This document shows, in pieces, positions 9,158 through 12,643 of a stretch of 12,643 bases of DNA (positions are counted from its first letter, which is position 1; each line of letters opens with the position of its first letter). The stretch is from Stephanodiscus triporus (lineage: Eukaryota > Bacillariophyta > Thalassiosirophyceae > Thalassiosirales > Thalassiosiraceae), in the NCBI GenBank assembly GCA_036939755.1, contig JALLAZ010000710.1, positions 1 to 12,643 of the forward strand, read 5' to 3'. Below the pieces are notes generated by a model. It was not told the origin of the DNA, did not search any database, and worked only from the letters and a program-made list of their open reading frames with translations. The position numbers were made by a program, and so were the translations under genes.

Positions 9158-9551
9158 ATGGGGTTTTCTCTCTGGAACATCTTCAAAGTAAGAGGCTCTC
9201 TCTCTCTGTGTAAAGTTGAGAGAAGCACTCAGTGCATACTCAATCGTCCGAACTCTTATCTTTTCTCTTTGTTTCCCATCCCCCCCCCCCCCCCCCCCCC
9301 CCCCCCCCATTCCATCCTAACTCAATTAGGCAGGGCTTCTATTTACCAACGCCTTCCTTGTACTGCACAGAAAACGATTTTTGGCCAGATACGGACTAGA
9401 CGACGTGAATAACATGGGACGCCATCCCTCCGAGCGGCCGCTCCAGGCGCAGGCGATCGGGCTGCTGCAGGCGGTACAATACTTGAAGATGCCTGTGATC
9501 GCCGCAAATATTCTGACCATAATCTTCGAGTTGTTGCTTGGTGGGGGGTAG
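9158..9551 (+). CDS. YOS1: Yos1 / IER3IP1 family small ER-Golgi membrane protein
   Basis: Exon 1 is 9158-9187 (MGFSLWNIFK). The donor is GTAAGA, and the 142-nt intron ends CTAACTCAATTAG at 9329. Exon 2 is 9330-9551, ending in TAG, and joins in phase 0 for 83 residues; the human homologue has 82. Hydrophobic segments lie at about 5-22 and 63-81. The family signature is clear: NAFLVLHRKRFL at 17-28 matches the conserved Asn-Ala, Val-Leu-His and Arg-Phe-Leu pattern, and KMPVIAANILTIIFELLLG matches the family's C-terminal membrane anchor ending near Leu-Phe-Gly. Yos1 works with Yip1 and Yif1 in ER-to-Golgi vesicle transport; that role is known for the family and assumed here. The middle loop is shorter in Gly than usual. 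The intron holds a 29-C run before the branch site. Confidence 0.87.
9280..9308 (+). repeat. 29-nt poly-C tract in the YOS1 intron
   Basis: An uninterrupted run of 29 cytosines lies in the only intron of YOS1, ending about 10 nt before the CTAAC branch-like site and about 21 nt before the acceptor AG. Its true length may differ because such runs are poorly sequenced. Confidence 0.9.
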
Positions 9552-9831
9552 GGGGGAAGATTCTGCTTGGAAAGAGAGAAAATAATACGCGATAACGACG
9601 TCGATCGGAACGAACGGGAAAATGTTGACGACGAACATGAAAAAACGTGGGCCGCGCTCCGCGTCTTTGCTGGGAAAGTTCTATTCCATGATCGTGGATA
9701 GGATGAACGTACAAAAAACATAGACTGCGAAACTGGTCCAAATCCATTGCAATAATTTCATATGATTACGTATTGTTTAAAATAAAGGATTTCTCTCTCC
9801 GAACGCTTCAACACGGTATCCGGTATACTGC
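9552..9831. other. convergent spacer between YOS1 and ICMT stop codons
   Basis: The spacer should contain both 3' UTRs. AATAAA at 9781-9786 could serve YOS1. One minus-strand frame looks coding-like. An ATG at 9761 opens 26 codons (MKLLQWIWTSFAVYVFCTF and so on) ending in TAG. The same frame then continues into a hydrophobic stretch (FFMFVVNIFPFVPIDVVIAY) that runs on antisense to YOS1. I could not build a convincing gene from it. Confidence 0.4.
9781..9786 (+). terminator. possible polyadenylation signal AATAAA for YOS1
   Basis: AATAAA occurs about 230 nt after the YOS1 stop on the sense strand and 46 nt before the last base of the convergent ICMT gene. Only the hexamer supports it. Confidence 0.25.
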
Positions 9832-10863
9832 TCATCGATTTCTGTCATCAAATCTGAGAGCAAGTCTTATGAAGGGGATGCCGATGTAAGTCCTCGCAGC
9901 GTATGACTCGTAAACGCCGTCGGGGAATAAATTTTTCAGCGTCTCTTCCTCGTAAGCTATTCTATATCTGAAAAAAGTCCACGCTGCTATTCCGTAGAGA
10001 ATGGTCGAGATTGGATTGCACAGCACGAGTTGCGTTCCGACTGCCCAGTAGTAAAATCCAACGTAAGACGGGTGACGAAAGATGTGGTATATGCCATTTG
10101 TAACCAAGACGTGATTATCTTTCTTGTCCCGCTGAATGTAGTGGTTGAAGCTCTCCCCGCAAGTGATCATTGCACAAACACGACAGAGCTGCCCACCGAG
10201 GACAAAACAAAGTCCCCAATGAAATATCCGCGGGCTATTGCAACCACGAAAGTATAGCGCCCTGGCCCAAAATTCAGCGCAGGATATCTAATCGATGGAA
10301 TGTCAGCGCATGCAATTTGGATTCATCAGCTGTTGTCGAATGTTCGTGCATCAGAGCGTTCGAATATACAGTTACTCACCAAAGCTGCAGCAGTGTAGGC
10401 TTTGGAATGATTTACCTGCAAAGAGATAACGAAGGAGTCGCTGAATTATGATCACACAGATGCTGAAATATAAACTGTATCTGCAGAAGGCGATGCATAC
10501 CATGAACGAGTCCGCCGAAGTAGCCGATGGGTTGAAGATTGCGGTCGTGAAGAATTCGGCGAGGTGGAATGCACACAGGGCGATGACGTAAACCGTCCAC
10601 TGCATCGCCATTTGGAGTGTTTCGTCCGACCAATCGCCGAAGATAAGTTTTGGCAGCAGCCTCAGATGTACGAGCGCCAGTTGCAAGCATAATACGACGT
10701 GCACTCCGAGGATCGATCCCAACACGCACGCTAGCAGCGCAACGCGACCGAATCCCTTGTCACTCTCGAATTGAGGAAAGCCCTTCCATCTTTCGAAGGC
10801 GAGGATGGACTGGACGGAGGATAGCCGATCCCCTATCAGAGATAGAAGACGAATGTGCGGCAT
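9832..10863 (-). CDS. ICMT: protein-S-isoprenylcysteine O-methyltransferase
   Basis: Three minus-strand exons (10863-10501, 10415-10380, 10287-9832) join in phase 0 to encode 284 residues, the same length as the human enzyme. Introns are 85 nt (GTATGC...TTTGCAG) and 92 nt (GTGAGT...CGATTAG). ICMT methylates the C-terminal prenylcysteine of CaaX proteins, using S-adenosylmethionine at the ER membrane. Signatures seen are ALCAFHLAEF and NPSATSADSF (about 95-120), NHSKAYT in the 36-nt exon, AEFW, AMITCGESFNHYIQ (172-185), and the SAM-binding region LVTNGIYHIFRHPSYVGFYYW (194-214) with GTQLVLCNPI. The acidic EEETL (247-251) follows. Several membrane spans are evident (for example 41-62, 86-105, 154-170, 206-238). 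The first ATG in frame is at 10863; the frame stays open upstream without an ATG, so a short extra 5' exon is possible. It converges with YOS1. Confidence 0.92.
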
Positions 10864-11608
10864 GTGACGATACCCGAGAAATGAGATGAACAAAACCGAT
10901 ATTCTTTCGAGAGTCGTGCGTGGGGGAGCGGTGGCGAGGCAGGCCGACGGGCGTCGGAGAGCCGGCGGACTTTGGAAGCGGCAGTCCAGCGGCCAGCGTC
11001 CGGCAATGTTAAAAAAGGATATTGCCGTGGATCAGCGGGAAGTAAGGCGATAGGTATGGCATTGATTCCCATGTTGGTACGATACATTTTTCCATTAAGC
11101 CCGCCGGTACTAGTTTTAGTGCTAATTATTCGCTTACATTTTTTTTCGCAGAAACAGACACTTGGTGAAAATTATTGTTAACTCTTTAAATCTACACTAG
11201 ACTGACCCAGCTGAGTGCACAGTCGTTTAGATCAGGCGCTTCCGGTCAGTTTGATATATGACACCCCTGGTCGGAAACAGGGGCATCATTGTCAACGTGC
11301 GCCATTTTTAAGGTAGTGGGTGTACCATGTTCGACATTTTTGTCGAACCACTTCTGTAACTGATGATGTATCTCGCCAACCCATAAGAAATATCGCGAAC
11401 TATTAATAAGGGAGGCTCTCAACATGCTGTGGAAGAGGTTTGTGGGGTGGGGGTGGTGGTCGACCCGTCCACAACGATGCTATCATCATGGTTCGGACCA
11501 CCGAATGCATGATTTAGCATGATGGGGACGGAGTATTGTAGATGGTTCTTAGGTGACAATGAATAATAAACGATAAAATAATCATTATTTTATTGAGTCT
11601 TTACATTA
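10864..11608. other. 5' flank of ICMT and gene-free region with inverted repeats
   Basis: The ICMT promoter should lie at its left end on the minus strand. Inverted repeats occur at 11201-11250 (ACTGACC/GGTCAGT), 11264-11283 (CCCCTG/CAGGGG), 11329-11348 (GTTCGACA/TGTCGAAC, TTTT loop) and 11573-11593 (10-bp AT-rich arms around one C). A plus-strand intron-like segment lies at 11042-11151. No gene is supported. Confidence 0.45.
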
Positions 11609-11880
11609 ATTAGCGTCGCTATTGCCGTTGTCGCAATCACCAGTGTCACTGTTGCTGCCACCGCTGTCGCCGCCGTTGTCGATGCCGTTGCCATCGCCAT
11701 CCCATTGTCATCACCATCGCCGCCGCCGCCGTTGTTGCCGCTGCTGCCATCGCTAGCGCTATCGCCATCGCCGCCATCACCGTCGTTGTCATCGTCGCCG
11801 CCGCCGTCGCTGTCATCGTCGCCGCTGTCATTGCTGCTATCATCGTCGCCGCCGTTGCCGCCATTACTTGCGCCATCATT
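11609..11880. repeat. RNY-type degenerate trinucleotide tract
   Basis: About 270 bp is built almost only of triplets of the GCC, GTC, GTT, ATC and TCG/CCG type, keeping a three-base phase with little pure repetition. The frames on both strands are open but start from no ATG. They would give Ala/Val/Ile- or Asp/Gly-rich peptides, so I read it as an expanded and decayed trinucleotide tract rather than a gene. Confidence 0.7.
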
Positions 11881-12643
11881 TCCATGCCGTGTAGCCGCCC
11901 GCCCCCCCGCCCGCCCTCCCCTCCCCACCTCTGTTCCATCGCCACATCCTGCCCTTGTTGATTGTTGAATGCCTCCCCAATCAATCCGATTGTTCTTCAA
12001 CTCTCATGCCTTCATTCCCAACTCATCCCCATCCATCTCCGCCAATATCCCCCCCACGCCGTCAGTTTTTGCGTGCTCCGAAAAGTTACATTTTTTCGCC
12101 CTCTCGCACAGAGCCAACTACTTGTGCTGTAGAGGTACTCGGGTCAAACCAAGTGCACACGTCATCGCCCATGGTGTGGGGATGAGGTCGATGCACTTAG
12201 TTTGGGCGTCGCCTAGGTATAGGCGATGGTAGGGGGCTTCGAGACCGGACACCATGGTTGAAACCGGTTTGGCAAATAATTTATTCGCAAAAGCGGTTTG
12301 TGGGTCTGGTACAGTTTCTACGTAAAATACGTAGAGTAAAAAGTCTCGCGAATAAATAGCACCAAAACTAGTAGTTAGAAAAAACTCTTCAAATACCTGC
12401 TTTTTGCGAAAATGCGATTCCACGGCCAGTAGTGTCGTTTCTGTTATCTGGCAGCAGCACCTTGAAGAGAATTTGGTGCTTAATCCAATTTTCTGTGAAT
12501 CTTGTGTTCAGGAGCAGCATTTTGAATTTTTTTTGTTCCAGGACAGCATTTTTTATCCCTGTCTTTTCTAGAGCAACATTTAATAGGGGCGAAAAAAATC
12601 AATTCATGAGCAGCACAAATCGGTCAAAATCCGTCCCTATGGC
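11881..12643. other. gene-free region with palindromes and a degenerate repeat
   Basis: A C-rich stretch (11890-11945) gives way to AT-richer DNA. It carries hairpins at 12209-12226 (TCGCCTA/TAGGCGA) and 12317-12335, a palindrome AAACCGGTTT at 12261-12270, and a roughly 30-bp periodic repeat from 12455 on. A minus-strand frame (12423-12118) is open but starts at GTG; its first ATG is at about 12255 and leaves only some 45 codons. I see no supported gene. Confidence 0.45.
12455..12616. repeat. degenerate repeat of about 30 bp with CAGCAT core
   Basis: The core CAGCAT/CAGCAC/CAACAT recurs at 12455, 12515, 12544, 12574 and 12611, usually within GAGCAGCATTTT followed by a T-rich stretch. Spacings are 60, 29, 30 and 37 bp, so the units are diverged tandem copies with one probably decayed near 12485. 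Confidence 0.5.

Noticed and set aside
9549..9702. Readthrough extension of YOS1 past TAG at 9549
   Set aside because: The family ends at this point and the total length already fits (83 residues). The 49-codon continuation is hydrophilic and probably 3' UTR.
10836..11087. 83-codon minus-strand frame upstream of ICMT with an ATG start
   Set aside because: It is in a different frame from ICMT and I found no convincing donor and acceptor to join them. The sequence is Arg/Pro-rich and not family-like.
11341..11352. tRNA T-loop-like GTCGAACCAC
   Set aside because: No cloverleaf with acceptor, D and anticodon arms could be formed around it.
11590..12000. Asp/Gly-rich 136-codon minus-strand frame
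   Set aside because: It starts at TTG, not ATG, and most of its length is the RNY triplet tract, which is open in several frames.
9085..12209. Shared 13-mer TTAGTTTGGGCGT at 9085-9097 and 12197-12209
   Set aside because: One or two exact 13-mer matches are expected by chance in 12.6 kb, and similarity stops at the edges.
12118..12423. 101-codon minus-strand frame ending PLQHK
   Set aside because: The first codon is GTG. The first ATG leaves about 45 codons, it spans hairpin-rich DNA, and I recognise no family. It could be a fragment but cannot be supported.
12455..12616. CRISPR-like array
   Set aside because: The units are degenerate, spacers are not of even length, and the genome is eukaryotic.

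Overview
This window looks like nuclear DNA from a gene-dense, GC-rich microbial eukaryote. It holds four protein-coding genes, all with GT-AG introns. Most introns are short (85-142 nt); the two longest are 211 and 308 nt. I favour a stramenopile alga, probably a diatom, because of the compact spliced genes, the acidic low-complexity inserts and the metallo-beta-lactamase plus cyclic-nucleotide-binding architecture. No phylogenetic test was possible, so this placement is inference. I see no bacterial operon, rRNA, tRNA, CRISPR array or intact mobile element.

The genes alternate in direction. Gene 1 (160-2860, +) encodes a predicted type II membrane or secretory-pathway protein with a five-bladed beta-propeller (GH43/GH130-like) region. 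It converges with gene 2 (8504-3342, -), which encodes a 1485-residue protein in five exons. Gene 2 combines a conserved N-terminal block, a metallo-beta-lactamase hydrolase domain with all metal ligands, and two divergent cyclic-nucleotide-binding domains. That arrangement is known from the Dictyostelium GbpA/GbpB cyclic nucleotide phosphodiesterases. Across a 653-bp divergent promoter lies gene 3 (9158-9551, +), a two-exon gene for an 83-residue Yos1/IER3IP1 homologue. It converges with gene 4 (10863-9832, -), a three-exon isoprenylcysteine carboxyl methyltransferase (ICMT) of 284 residues with a 36-nt middle exon.

About 1.8 kb upstream of ICMT (10864-12643) carries no gene I can support. 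It holds inverted repeats, a roughly 270-bp tract of RNY triplets and a degenerate repeat of about 30 bp.

The genes do not form one pathway. YOS1 and ICMT both act at the ER, gene 1 probably acts in the secretory pathway, and gene 2 is a signalling enzyme. The most unusual observations are: long poly-C tracts on the sense strand of the three longest introns; a set of R-R-x-S/T kinase-type sites in the linkers of the cyclic-nucleotide gene; shared (CAA)n leaders before three start codons; and coding-like sequence in the gap between YOS1 and ICMT.
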